Positions 36,718 through 45,597 of a stretch of 64,000 nucleotides of DNA are shown here, in pieces. A program made the position numbers and the translations under genes. Every line of letters begins with the position of its first letter. Position 1 is the first letter of the stretch. The DNA comes from Bacillota bacterium (GTDB lineage Bacteria > Bacillota > Clostridia > Christensenellales > SZUA-584), in the NCBI GenBank assembly GCA_023460085.1, contig JAEWRI010000022.1:124001-188000 (forward strand). Reading direction: 5' to 3'. The notes beneath the pieces are model-generated. The model was given only the letters and a program-made list of their open reading frames with translations. It had not been told where the DNA came from and made no database searches.

Positions 36718-37563
36718 TTATCCCTCATCAAATTCTTGGAAGCCCTCGGAGCCGTCCATTGGCACGAGGGCTTCGCTGCGCTTTTCCGTTTGCATAAACT
36801 CCGTCATACAGCGCCAATAGCGCTTCGGCATGTGCGTCATGCGGCAGCGCGGATTATAGCGTTCCTTGATGCCGATGGTATCGTAAAAAAGCCGCCACAG
36901 CGCGCGAAACTCCAGTTCCTCCGCACCCGGCACAGGAGGCTCATATCCGTCAGCGCCGCAGATACGCAGCATATCGCCCTGATGCAGCAGCACCATCCGG
37001 TTCGTTCGGTCGTAAATCAGAAACCGCTCGCGCGGATACCGTGCCGCGAAGTGGCGCGCAATCATGGGCAGTATGAGGTTTTTAGGTTCTATCTGCGCTG
37101 TCAGCACGCCGCCCGAATCGGAGAAGCGCACAAACCCGGCGTAATGATCCGTTTCGCGGTTCAGCTGTGTGACCGCCACGGAAAGCGTATGAACGGTTTC
37201 GTCTGTCAGCCTGTCCATTACCGACGGCCCGTACCGGAAACCCATCCGCAGAAACTTCAGTATCAGCAGGCCCTTGTTCGGCAAGCATGTCAGAAACGCG
37301 CGCCGCACGAAGCGCAGCGTTCTCACTCCCATACTGTCCGGAATGGCGCGCAGCACCCTGCGCGCGCGCTCCTCGTCGCTTTCAATCGTTTTAACGCGCA
37401 GCAGCAGCGGCAGCGCGCCGTCGTCAGGCAGCACATCCGATGGCATCTCGCGCCGCTCATAGCTTTCATACACACAGCACAACAGCCCGTCGAAGCTGCC
37501 GTCATAGGCGTAGACGACAGGACCGCTTTCAATTGACGGCGCTACATCTCTCCGCTCAGGCAT
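36718..37563 (-). CDS. DUF4130-family DNA metabolism protein (radical SAM-linked)
   Basis: A 281-residue protein of the TIGR03915/DUF4130 type. It begins near VVYAYDGSFDGLLCCVYESY, a hallmark of the family, and contains PKNLILPMIARHFAARYP and FLIYDRTN. ATG 37563 is chosen because GGAGG lies 9 nt upstream; it overlaps the radical SAM gene by 22 bp. The family always travels with the radical SAM partner and often with a uracil-DNA glycosylase domain, and is presumed to act in DNA repair or modification. It converges on the metal ATPase with only 10 bp between. Confidence 0.85.
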   Translation of the reverse strand: MPERRDVAPSIESGPVVYAYDGSFDGLLCCVYESYERREMPSDVLPDDGALPLLLRVKTIESDEERARRVLRAIPDSMGVRTLRFVRRAFLTCLPNKGLLILKFLRMGFRYGPSVMDRLTDETVHTLSVAVTQLNRETDHYAGFVRFSDSGGVLTAQIEPKNLILPMIARHFAARYPRERFLIYDRTNRMVLLHQGDMLRICGADGYEPPVPGAEELEFRALWRLFYDTIGIKERYNPRCRMTHMPKRYWRCMTEFMQTEKRSEALVPMDGSEGFQEFDEG

Positions 37564-38879
37564 TTGGCAAACTCCTCCCTCGCCAACGCAGGCTGCTCGA
37601 ACATCGATATCTGACGCGGCCTGCCCGCGTCCATGCACGACAGTGCGGGTTCCATCCTGCCCCGTGCCTGTTCGGAAACCAGCGCTGCCAGCAGCGCGTC
37701 CTGCGCGGTGTCAAAATAATCCGCGCGCTTGCCGGAGCAAGTTAAAAAGTACTGCGCGCGCTTCAGCACCACGCCCAGCTTTTTCAGCCCGGCATAGTCG
37801 AGGCTGCCAGTACGCCGGGCCGCAACGATGCGCTGTGCACTGCGGACACCCACGCCCGGTATGCGCAGCAGCGTCTCGTAGGGCGCGCGGTTGACATCCA
37901 CCGGAAAAAGCTCCGGATGGCGCAACGCCCAGTTGCACTTCGGGTCCAGATACGGGTTGAAGTTGGGATTCTTTTCGTCCAGCAGCTCTGACGCGGAAAA
38001 GCCGTAAAAGCGCAGCAGCCAGTCCGCCTGGTACAGCCGATGCTCCCGAAGCAGGGGCGGCTTGGTATCCAGCGAAGGCAGCAGCGAGCTCTCCACCGTG
38101 GGAACATACGCGGAAAAGAAAACACGTTTAAGCCGATAATTCTGGTACAGCCCCTCCGTCAGGCCCAATATCTTCATATCGCTTTCACCCGACGCGCCGA
38201 CGATCATCTGCGTGCTCTGCCCCGCCGGAGCAAAGCGCGGCGCTTTGCGGCACAGCGCGCGCTCTTGTTTGCTCTGCGAAATACCATCGCGAATCTGCCC
38301 CATCGGCCCGAGTATGGTCTTGCGCGTTTTCTCCGGTGCAAGCAGCTGCAGGCTGGCTGAGGAGGGCAGCTCAATATTGACGCTGAGCCGATCGGCCAAC
38401 AGCCCTAACTGCGCCAGCAGTACCTTGTCCGCGCCGGGAATGGCCTTTGCGTGAATATAGCCGCCAAAACGGTATTCCTCCCGCAGCAGCCGCAGCGTGG
38501 CTATCATGCGCTCCACGGTAAAGTCCGGGCTGACGATGACGGAGGAACTCAGAAACAATCCTTCAATGTAGTTGCGCCGGTAGAAGGCGATGGTCAGCTC
38601 CGCAAGCTCGCGCGGCTCGAATACGGCGCGGGGCATATCGCTCGTTCTCCGGTTCACGCAATAAGCGCAATCGAAAACGCAGACGTTGGTCATCAGCACC
38701 TTCAGCAGCGAAATGCACCGACCGTCGGCGGCAAAGCTGTGACAGATGCCGCAAGCCGCCGCGCTGCCGATACCGCCCGGATCCGACTTTCGCCGCACTC
38801 CGCTGGACGTGCACGCCACATCGTACTTGGCCGCGTCGGAGAGAATTTTCAGCTTTTCAAACAGATCCAATCCGCTCAC
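37542..38879 (-). CDS. Radical SAM putative DNA repair/modification protein
   Basis: About 445 residues, of the radical SAM family linked to DUF4130/UDG proteins (TIGR03916). The cluster motif is CVFDCAYC (CxxxCxxC), preceded by extra cysteines (ACGICHSF, GRC). The C-terminal region is a helix-hairpin-helix DNA-binding domain (LLRIPGVGVRSAQRIVAARR). I favour GTG 38879 (GGAG 9 nt upstream, next to the conserved LDLFEKLKIL start). ATG 38897/38894 and TTG 38870 are possible, and the frame is open to 38909. Upstream lies a LexA box, so expression is probably damage-inducible. Confidence 0.85.
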   Translation of the reverse strand: MSGLDLFEKLKILSDAAKYDVACTSSGVRRKSDPGGIGSAAACGICHSFAADGRCISLLKVLMTNVCVFDCAYCVNRRTSDMPRAVFEPRELAELTIAFYRRNYIEGLFLSSSVIVSPDFTVERMIATLRLLREEYRFGGYIHAKAIPGADKVLLAQLGLLADRLSVNIELPSSASLQLLAPEKTRKTILGPMGQIRDGISQSKQERALCRKAPRFAPAGQSTQMIVGASGESDMKILGLTEGLYQNYRLKRVFFSAYVPTVESSLLPSLDTKPPLLREHRLYQADWLLRFYGFSASELLDEKNPNFNPYLDPKCNWALRHPELFPVDVNRAPYETLLRIPGVGVRSAQRIVAARRTGSLDYAGLKKLGVVLKRAQYFLTCSGKRADYFDTAQDALLAALVSEQARGRMEPALSCMDAGRPRQISMFEQPALAREEFAKCLSGEM

Positions 38880-38902
38880 ACTCCCTGACTCCATCATACA
38901 AT

Positions 38903-38916
38903 AGAACACGTGTTCT
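38903..38916 (-). promoter_or_regulatory. LexA (SOS) box
   Basis: The perfect 14-bp palindrome AGAACACGTGTTCT contains GAAC-N4-GTTC, the Gram-positive LexA/DinR core. It lies 24-37 bp upstream of the preferred radical SAM start and just downstream of AT-rich promoter-like sequence (a TATAAT on the same strand near 38944-38949). Confidence 0.72.
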
Positions 38917-38965
38917 GTAAATAGTATGTTCGGATATCTCCAGTATTATATTCCGCCCGTATAAC

Positions 38966-39000
38966 GAAAAAACGGACAGCAGATTTCTCCGCCGCCCGTT
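38966..39000 (-). terminator. Intrinsic terminator of the alpha/beta hydrolase gene
   Basis: Leftward AACGGGCGGCGGA, loop GAAA, TCTGCTGTCCGTT followed by TTTT. The 13-bp stem uses several G-U pairs and ends in a U-tract, 22 bp after the hydrolase stop. Confidence 0.8.
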
Positions 39001-39022
39001 ACCCAAGGCCAGATGCAGCGTG

Positions 39023-39838
39023 CTATCCCTTAATCCAGCGAATCAGCTCCGTATTAAATTTCTCCCGTTCGTCAATAAACAGGAAATGGCCGCTGTCCTC
39101 GAACGGCACCAGCCGGGCGTTGGGTATACTATCCCGCTGGGCAATGGCAAGCGGGAAAAGGCACACCCGGTCGTGCCTTCCGTGCAGTATCAGCGTAGGC
39201 ACCGTAATTTTGCGAAGGTCGCCGAAAAGCCCTTCCTCATCCAGCCACGTGTTGGCAACCGCCGCCGTAGACCATCCCGCAGCCTGCAAACCCAGCCAGA
39301 ATATCCAGTCCGACAGCGGTTCCGACACCGGCTTGTAAAATATCATATCTCCGAAACCACGAAGCATCGTCGGGCGGTCTTCGAGCGTACCCTGAATGAT
39401 GTCGGTGACCGCCTTGCGCGGGAGGCCATGCGGAAAATACGGGCGCTGAATCAGGCTGGGCGCCGCCGCCGCAAACAACCCCAGCCTGGTGACGCCGTAC
39501 CCCGCATGCCTCGCCATGTACCGCACGCAGATTGCGCCGCCCGTGGAATGCCCTCCCAACGCCACGTCGTGAAGCTTCATCACATCGATCACGGCCCGTA
39601 AATCATCTGCCAGCCGGTTGTAATCGTATCCGCTCCAGGGCTTGTCGGATTGCCCGAAGCCGCGATAGTCAATGGCGACGCACCGTATCCCCTGCTTTGG
39701 CAGCACATCCAGCTGATACTCAAAAAGGTTATGGTTGCCCGGCCAGCCATGCACCAGCAAAACCGTAGGGCTTCCCTCGGGATTCAGATCCTCCACGTAT
39801 ATTTTGACCTTCGGTTCCACGAACACATAAACACCCAT
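39023..39838 (-). CDS. Alpha/beta hydrolase
   Basis: A 271-residue alpha/beta-hydrolase-fold enzyme. The oxyanion-hole HGWPGN, nucleophile elbow GGHSTGG (Ser), acid in HGRHDRV and catalytic His in EDSGHF are all present in order. ATG 39838 has AAAGGAGG upstream; the frame is open to 39955 but without a better start. It resembles haloperoxidase/esterase-like members; substrate unknown. Apparently monocistronic, with its own terminator. Confidence 0.88.
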   Translation of the reverse strand: MGVYVFVEPKVKIYVEDLNPEGSPTVLLVHGWPGNHNLFEYQLDVLPKQGIRCVAIDYRGFGQSDKPWSGYDYNRLADDLRAVIDVMKLHDVALGGHSTGGAICVRYMARHAGYGVTRLGLFAAAAPSLIQRPYFPHGLPRKAVTDIIQGTLEDRPTMLRGFGDMIFYKPVSEPLSDWIFWLGLQAAGWSTAAVANTWLDEEGLFGDLRKITVPTLILHGRHDRVCLFPLAIAQRDSIPNARLVPFEDSGHFLFIDEREKFNTELIRWIKG

Positions 39839-40309
39839 CGGACATCCTCCTTTACCTCTCTGTTTCCAGCGTATTCTGGAATAATGTCCGCTATGATTTT
39901 TTCTGACATTCATACCCCGTTTCGTATGGTTATTTTCAGTACCCATTTTAATCACACTTCGATATAATGCTGCAGCAATGCTGTGCCTGCCATGTAATCC
40001 GCTCTCATCAATTTCCCGAGTTTATATTCATTATCAGCAAAGTATGAATAAGGTTATTGGATTCTACACGAAATTACGGTATACTGTTGTTGCTGCTTCA
40101 AGCGGGCAGCGCGGCATCTGTGGATGCCGTAAAAAAACGTGTGCGTCTACTCCACAACATAGGCGTACATTGTATAAAGAAGGAGGTTGTGATTTTCCGC
40201 TATTGCTTGCGGTGTCGCAGTGTGGAGACCTGCGATGAATGCTTCCGGCATCTTTTTCAGCCGGAAGTGAGAATCGGGAGAGGAGTCGAACGATTCAAAG
40301 CAAAGAGGT
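39839..40309. other. Intergenic region between divergent hydrolase and ABC genes
   Basis: No convincing gene. It holds the promoter at 40057-40085 and a perfect 7-bp stem-loop CGGCATC-TGTG-GATGCCG at 40112-40129 in the roughly 220-nt leader of the ABC ATPase gene. The hairpin is followed by A residues, not T, so it is not a rightward terminator. Confidence 0.5.
40057..40085 (+). promoter_or_regulatory. Promoter of the ABC ATPase/gatZ unit
   Basis: TTGGAT (40057-40062), 17-nt spacer, TATACT (40080-40085). Good match to sigma-A, leaving a long leader of about 220 nt before the ATPase gene. Confidence 0.65.
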
Positions 40310-41434
40310 ATGGCAAAGATTTTGCTCAAAAACATCAGGAAGGTCTACGCGAAGGATGTGGTCGCGGTCGACGATTTCAATCTGGAAATCGAAGACAAAG
40401 AGTTTGTGGTGCTCGTCGGCCCGTCGGGCTGCGGCAAGTCCACCACGCTGCGCATGGTAGCGGGGTTGGAGGAGATTACCGAGGGTGAGCTCTACATCGG
40501 CGACAGACTGGTCAACGAGGTGCCGCCCAAGGATCGCGACATCGCGATGGTATTCCAGAACTACGCCCTGTACCCCCACATGTCGGTGTTCGACAACATG
40601 GCGTTCTCCCTGCAGCTTCGCAAAGTCAAAAAAGAAATCATCAAGCAAAAGGTACATGAGGCTGCGGAGATACTCAGCATTACGGATTTGCTGGAGAGAA
40701 AGCCCAAGGCCTTGTCCGGCGGCCAGCGCCAGCGCGTCGCCATCGGCCGCGCCATCGTGCGCGAACCGAAGGTATTTCTGATGGACGAACCGCTTTCCAA
40801 CCTCGACGCCAAACTGAGAAACCAGATGCGCGCGGAGATCATCAAGCTTCGTCAGCGCATCGATACCACCTTCATCTATGTCACCCACGACCAGACCGAA
40901 GCCATGACGCTGGGCGACCGCATTGTCATTATGAAGGATGGATATATTCAGCAGATAGGCACGCCCGAGCAGGTTTTCAACCATCCCAGCAACCTGTTTG
41001 TGGCAGGCTTCATCGGCACCCCGCAGATGAACTTCTTCCCTGCGGAGCTCATTAAAGATGCGGGCAGCTATCATGTCCGTGTTTCCGGCACGAATGTAGA
41101 GCTTCCGGAGGAAATGCAGCAGCAGCTCAAAGCCTCGGGCAAAGACGGCGGAGAAATCACGCTGGGCATCAGGCCGGAGCATATCACCGTGGTAAACACC
41201 GGCACGCCGAATTCCATCAGTGTCAAGGTAGACGTTTCCGAAATGATGGGCAGCGAGGTTTACATCCACGTGAGCGATCAGGGCAACGACGTTATCATCC
41301 GGATCCCCACCTCTTCCCTTCCGGAGGAGACGGGTGGCCACATCCGTAATGGCCTGGATTTGTCCATTATGATGCCCGGCAAGCTGGTTCACCTGTTCGA
41401 CAAGGAAAGCGGACTCAATCTGCTGAACGATTGA
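40310..41434 (+). CDS. Sugar ABC transporter ATPase (UgpC/MsmK/MalK family)
   Basis: A 374-residue ABC ATPase. Walker A GPSGCGKST (37-45), Q-loop VFQNYALYPH, signature LSGGQRQRVAIGRA, Walker B VFLMDEPLSNLD, and a switch His in YVTHDQTEA. A C-terminal TOBE/OB regulatory domain with GIRPEHI is present, typical of the CUT1 importers. It probably energises the permease pair encoded at 44599-46460; in many Firmicutes one such ATPase serves several CUT1 importers. AGAGGT abuts the start codon. Confidence 0.93.
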   Translation: MAKILLKNIRKVYAKDVVAVDDFNLEIEDKEFVVLVGPSGCGKSTTLRMVAGLEEITEGELYIGDRLVNEVPPKDRDIAMVFQNYALYPHMSVFDNMAFSLQLRKVKKEIIKQKVHEAAEILSITDLLERKPKALSGGQRQRVAIGRAIVREPKVFLMDEPLSNLDAKLRNQMRAEIIKLRQRIDTTFIYVTHDQTEAMTLGDRIVIMKDGYIQQIGTPEQVFNHPSNLFVAGFIGTPQMNFFPAELIKDAGSYHVRVSGTNVELPEEMQQQLKASGKDGGEITLGIRPEHITVVNTGTPNSISVKVDVSEMMGSEVYIHVSDQGNDVIIRIPTSSLPEETGGHIRNGLDLSIMMPGKLVHLFDKESGLNLLND

Positions 41435-41462
41435 ACCCCCGTATCCTGAAGCAATTTGCATT

Positions 41463-41496
41463 GACTTGCCCGCTGCGTGTTGTATGCGGGCAAGTC
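41463..41496 (+). terminator. Stem-loop between ATPase gene and gatZ
   Basis: GACTTGCCCGC and GCGGGCAAGTC form a perfect 11-bp stem with a 12-nt loop, followed by TTATGTT. The tail is weak for a full terminator, so partial read-through into gatZ is likely. Confidence 0.5.
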
Positions 41497-41598
41497 TTAT
41501 GTTACAAGGCCGCCGGAACGCATTCTATTTCGCCGAATCACTGCCGTGTTCCGGAAAGCAGCGGCATCGTTTACAGCGGACAATTACGGAGGAACTTC

Positions 41599-42912
41599 AT
41601 GAAACATCCCATATTGCAGATGATAGAGACTCGAAAGAACGGCCATCCCGTCGGAATCTATTCCGCATGCACCGCTTCAGAGCAGGTGCTGGCCGCAGTG
41701 ATGGCTGCGAGCAAAAACTACGGCATCCCCGCGTTGGTGGAGGCCACGGCGAATCAGTGTAATCAGTTTGGCGGCTACACCGGCATGACGCCCGCCGACT
41801 ATGTTCGTTTCATCCACGGCATCTCGGAAAAGGCGGGATGCGATCCTTCTCTGCTCATCCTTGGCGGCGATCACCTGGGCCCGCTGACATGGACAGGCGA
41901 CGCGGAAGGCGTCGCGATGGACAAGGCCTGCGAGCTGGTACGACAGTACGTTGCGGCAGGCTTTACGAAAATCCACTTGGATACCAGCATGCGCCTCGCG
42001 GACGACGATAAAACCAAGCGTCTTCCGGACAAGGTCATCGCCGCCCGCGCCGCAAAACTGGCGCTGGTTTGCGAGCGCGAAGCTGAAAAGAACCACAATT
42101 ATCCTGTCTATGTCATCGGCAGCGAGGTGCCGATTCCTGGCGGCGCACAGGAAGAGGAAGACGGCGTAGCCGTCACCACCCCGGCCGATTTTGAGGCGAC
42201 CTTCGACGCGTTCCGTGCGGCCTTCCACACTGCCGGCCTGGATGACGCATTCTCCCGCGTTACGGGCGTCGTCGTGCAGCCCGGCGTTGAGTTCGGCGAC
42301 GACGTGGTGCTGGAATATGATCGCCCGGCGGCAAAGGCGCTTACCGGCACGCTGTCCAAACCCCGGTACTCCGGGATCGTCTTCGAGGGACACTCGACCG
42401 ACTATCAGCCCCCGCAAAAGCTTCGGGAGATGGTGGAAGACGGTATTGCGATACTCAAGGTCGGCCCGGCGCTGACGTTCTATTTTCGCGAGGCCGTATT
42501 CGCGCTGGCGGATATCGAACAGGAGCTGAACCTCCCGGATTCGTCAAACTTTAAATCGGTGCTTGAAAATCTGATGCTGGCGGAGCCGAAGGACTGGGCA
42601 AAGTACTACCGCGGAAAAGAAGCCGAGCTGAAATTCAAACGGCAGTACAGCCTGTCTGACAGAAGCCGGTATTACTTCCCCCATCCGGATATAAAGGCGG
42701 CGCTCGCAAAGCTGTACCGCAACATCGATTCGGCGCGCGTACCGGTGTCATTGCTTTCGCAGTATCTCCCGTCCGCATACGCCCGTCTCCGAAACAACGG
42801 GCTGAAAGCGCCTTACAGCGCCTCGGACCTCGCCTGCGCCCGCATTACGGACTGCATAGACGACTATCTGTACGCAACCGGATACAAGGCTCACGCCGAA
42901 TATACTCTGTAG
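41599..42912 (+). CDS. gatZ: GatZ/KbaZ-like class II tagatose-bisphosphate aldolase subunit
   Basis: A 437-residue member of the D-tagatose-1,6-bisphosphate aldolase non-catalytic subunit family, with GIYSACTASEQVLAA, EATANQCNQFGGYTGM, LGGDHLGPLTW and VGPALTFYFREAVFAL as recognisable conserved stretches. ATG 41599 has GGAGGAAC upstream. In enteric bacteria GatZ/KbaZ stabilises the catalytic GatY/KbaY, but no GatY-like gene is visible here. It may have an independent sugar-phosphate or epimerase role. Followed by its own terminator. Confidence 0.9.
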   Translation: MKHPILQMIETRKNGHPVGIYSACTASEQVLAAVMAASKNYGIPALVEATANQCNQFGGYTGMTPADYVRFIHGISEKAGCDPSLLILGGDHLGPLTWTGDAEGVAMDKACELVRQYVAAGFTKIHLDTSMRLADDDKTKRLPDKVIAARAAKLALVCEREAEKNHNYPVYVIGSEVPIPGGAQEEEDGVAVTTPADFEATFDAFRAAFHTAGLDDAFSRVTGVVVQPGVEFGDDVVLEYDRPAAKALTGTLSKPRYSGIVFEGHSTDYQPPQKLREMVEDGIAILKVGPALTFYFREAVFALADIEQELNLPDSSNFKSVLENLMLAEPKDWAKYYRGKEAELKFKRQYSLSDRSRYYFPHPDIKAALAKLYRNIDSARVPVSLLSQYLPSAYARLRNNGLKAPYSASDLACARITDCIDDYLYATGYKAHAEYTL

Positions 42913-42929
42913 CTTCATCTGTCTTGCCG

Positions 42930-42968
42930 GGCCGGGTTTGCCATTGCGCAACACCTGGCCTTTTATTA
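42930..42968 (+). terminator. Terminator after gatZ
   Basis: GGCCGGG and CCTGGCC pair across a 17-nt loop and are followed by TTTTATTA, 18 bp after the gatZ stop. The remaining 42969-43206 contains no gene, and I found no clear consensus promoter for the binding-protein gene in it. Confidence 0.6.
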
Positions 42969-43206
42969 TAGGCCGCAGCTTCCGTCGGCATTATGTTGAG
43001 CTGGTTAATTGAGCTCATATATCATTGATGGCTGCTATTCGGCGTAAGATCATACCGGGCGTAAATTTATGCTTCTCACTCGTTATTCATGCTTTGTTCA
43101 TGTTATCTGTATAGAAAAATCAACACTTTTGTGTATGAATATCGGAAAATGAAGATTGAGCGGGCACCACTTCGGGTATATGCTAACGGTAAAAGGAGGT
43201 ATGACC

Positions 43207-44526
43207 ATGAAGAAAAAATTGTTGGCTATTGTGCTCGCGGGTATTCTTTTGTTGTCGTTCCCAATGATGTTCTCTGCTTGCGGCAGCAAGGAAGACGCCC
43301 AAAGCAGCGGCAGTTCTTCGGTTGAAAAGACCGGAGAGAAGATCACTGTCATTCTGCCCAAGCATGAGATGGATACCGTAGGTTTTCATGAGGAGATGAC
43401 ACGCAAGTTCGAACAGGAAACCGGCATTGAGGTGGAGCTCATCAACGAGAGCTGGGAAAACGTTGCCGACAGCATCATGACCGACCTGACATCGGGCGGC
43501 GGAACCTATGATGTGATTGAGTTTGACAACGCGTGGGTTCAGAAGTTCTATGAGAACGACTGGCTGGAACCGCTCAACAGCTACGCCTCGGACGAAATCA
43601 TGAACGGCATGCTGCCCGGTCTCATCGACAAGTTCTCTGTGGACGGCAACCTTTACGGTATCGCCTGGAACAATGATACGCGTTTCTTCATGTACAACGC
43701 GCAGATGCTTACGGATGCCGGTTACGACGCTCCCCCGGAAACCTGGACCGAACTCGTGGAGATGTCCAAGACGATGCAGGCGAATGGCTTACCGTATGGC
43801 TTCATCGACTCGTACATGAACCAGCAGACCGGAAGCAACGAGATCACATACCTGGTTTACTCCTTCGGCGGACAGCTCTTTGACGAAGAGGGCAACCCGG
43901 TGATGGCAAGCGATCCCAAAACGAAGGCGGCCTTCGAATTCCTCGTGAACGCGATGAATACCGACAAAGTGGCGGATCCGGCTTCTCTGACAGCGGACTA
44001 CGAGACGGTTGCCAACGTATTCTGCACCGGCGGTTCGGCATTCATACTTCAGGCCTGGCCGGGCGTTTACTCGCTGGCGAACGACCCCGAATCCTCCTCC
44101 ATCGTGGATCAGATTGCGGTCGCAAATTCGGCTATCCACGCGGACGGTGAGGATCAGGTGGTTCTGACGCTGCCCGAAGCTATGGCAATACCGAAAACCT
44201 CTCAGCACAAGGATGCTGCATGGCAGTACATCCAGTACATGTCCAGCAAGGAATTTGACAAGCAGAGAGCCATGACCATCGGCGCGCTGCCCATCTGGAC
44301 GGACTTGTTCTCCGATGAGGAACTGCTTGCGAAGTATCCTTACTGGGCTAATTTCGCGGGCCAGATCGCATCCTCTACCGGTCTGCCGAACCTGACCTGG
44401 TACGACGAGTACTCCAACGTATTGATGACAGAGACGCAGAAGATGCTTCTGGGACAAATCTCCGTGGATGAAGGACTCCAGAATATTCAGAATCAATGCC
44501 TTGAACTGAAGGAAGAGAATTCCTAA
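43207..44526 (+). CDS. Sugar ABC transporter substrate-binding lipoprotein
   Basis: A 439-residue family-1 extracellular solute-binding protein. ATG 43207 lies 6 nt after AAAGGAGGT (another ATG six bases earlier is too close to that site). The signal peptide KKKLLAIVLAGILLLS ends in a lipobox FSAC, followed by a Ser-rich linker, so it is membrane-anchored by lipidation. The mature part has the CUT1-type pattern (GIAWNNDTRFFMYNAQML, YDAPPETWTELVEM). Next to the two permease genes; ligand unknown. Confidence 0.94.
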   Translation: MKKKLLAIVLAGILLLSFPMMFSACGSKEDAQSSGSSSVEKTGEKITVILPKHEMDTVGFHEEMTRKFEQETGIEVELINESWENVADSIMTDLTSGGGTYDVIEFDNAWVQKFYENDWLEPLNSYASDEIMNGMLPGLIDKFSVDGNLYGIAWNNDTRFFMYNAQMLTDAGYDAPPETWTELVEMSKTMQANGLPYGFIDSYMNQQTGSNEITYLVYSFGGQLFDEEGNPVMASDPKTKAAFEFLVNAMNTDKVADPASLTADYETVANVFCTGGSAFILQAWPGVYSLANDPESSSIVDQIAVANSAIHADGEDQVVLTLPEAMAIPKTSQHKDAAWQYIQYMSSKEFDKQRAMTIGALPIWTDLFSDEELLAKYPYWANFAGQIASSTGLPNLTWYDEYSNVLMTETQKMLLGQISVDEGLQNIQNQCLELKEENS

Positions 44527-44543
44527 AAATCATCTTTGCAGAA

Positions 44544-44574
44544 CACAGGCGGGCGGCAATACTGCCCGCCTGTG
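44544..44574 (+). terminator. Stem-loop between binding-protein and permease genes
   Basis: CACAGGCGGGC and GCCCGCCTGTG form a perfect 11-bp stem with a 9-nt loop, followed by TATTAT. The position between binding protein and permease is typical of elements that raise the binding protein's mRNA level relative to downstream genes. Confidence 0.55.
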
Positions 44575-44598
44575 TATTATCCTCAGGGGGAGTACACA

Positions 44599-45597
44599 AT
44601 GGCAGACAGAAAACGAAGAACGCCTTCAAGGCCCAAGGACATCAAGATTGGCGGGAGCTGGCTGGATCACCACTTTCCGCAGGCGCTGTCAGCGCCCAGC
44701 CTCATCGTCATACTGGGCGTAATGGCCGTCCCGATAATCTATTCTCTGATACTCAGTTTTTCCAAACTCAATCTTTCCGACCAAAGCATGACCTTTGTCG
44801 GTATCGACAACTATGCTGATCTCTTTACAGACAGCCGATTCCTTTCCTCTATGGGGATCACGCTGGCGTTCACCGTCATTACGGTATTTCTTGAAATCGC
44901 GCTCGGCATCGCCATTGCGCTTGTATTAAACAAGGAATTTAAAGGGCGCGGATTTGTGCGCGGCCTTATGATACTGCCCTGGGCCCTGCCCGGTGTCGTC
45001 AACGCCATCATGTGGAAGTGGATATTCAACGCCAATTACGGACCTCTCAACGCATTCCTGACACAGACCGGCATTACGGACAATTACCAGCTCTGGCTGG
45101 GGCAGCCGGTATCCGCGTTCTTCTGCGTGGTATTCGCGGATCTCTGGAAGGAGACGCCTTACGTTGTTCTGCTGACGATAGCGGCGCTAGCGACCATCTC
45201 AAAGGATCTGTACGAAGCCTCCTCCATTGACGGCGCGGGCGGCTGGAGATCCTTCTGGAAAATAACGCTTCCTCAAATCAAATCTGTCGTGATTGTGCTG
45301 GTCATTACCAAGGTGATTTGGGCGTTGCAGACCTATGACCTTATCTATATCATGACAGCGGGCGGGCCCGTCAACGCGACGGAATTCATCACGCTGCTCA
45401 TCCAGCGAACGGCCATCAAATATAATGATTTCGGTTCCGCGTCATCGATGAGTTATATACTCTCTGTCGTATGCTTTATTCTCACGTACATCTACATCAA
45501 ATTCTTTATGGGAGATGATCAAGCCGCCATCGACAGGACGCGCAAGAAAAGAAAACCGTCATTATCCGAGCGCAGAAAGAGGAGGGCCGTCATATGA
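44599..45597 (+). CDS. Sugar ABC transporter permease (MalF-type)
   Basis: A 332-residue CUT1 permease with about six membrane helices. The coupling-helix EAA motif is EASSIDGAGGWRSFWKITLP. ATG 44599 follows GGGGGAG. The basic C-terminal tail (RKKRKPSLSERRKRR) is cytoplasmic. The stop overlaps the next permease start (ATGA). Confidence 0.94.
   Translation: MADRKRRTPSRPKDIKIGGSWLDHHFPQALSAPSLIVILGVMAVPIIYSLILSFSKLNLSDQSMTFVGIDNYADLFTDSRFLSSMGITLAFTVITVFLEIALGIAIALVLNKEFKGRGFVRGLMILPWALPGVVNAIMWKWIFNANYGPLNAFLTQTGITDNYQLWLGQPVSAFFCVVFADLWKETPYVVLLTIAALATISKDLYEASSIDGAGGWRSFWKITLPQIKSVVIVLVITKVIWALQTYDLIYIMTAGGPVNATEFITLLIQRTAIKYNDFGSASSMSYILSVVCFILTYIYIKFFMGDDQAAIDRTRKKRKPSLSERRKRRAVI

Noticed and set aside
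40112..40129. Hairpin as terminator in the ATPase leader
   Set aside because: Followed by A residues rather than U in the direction of transcription; listed only as a stem-loop.
40057..40488. 143-residue frame upstream of the ABC ATPase
   Set aside because: Runs into the ATPase gene in another frame, lacks a ribosome binding site, and begins inside the predicted promoter.
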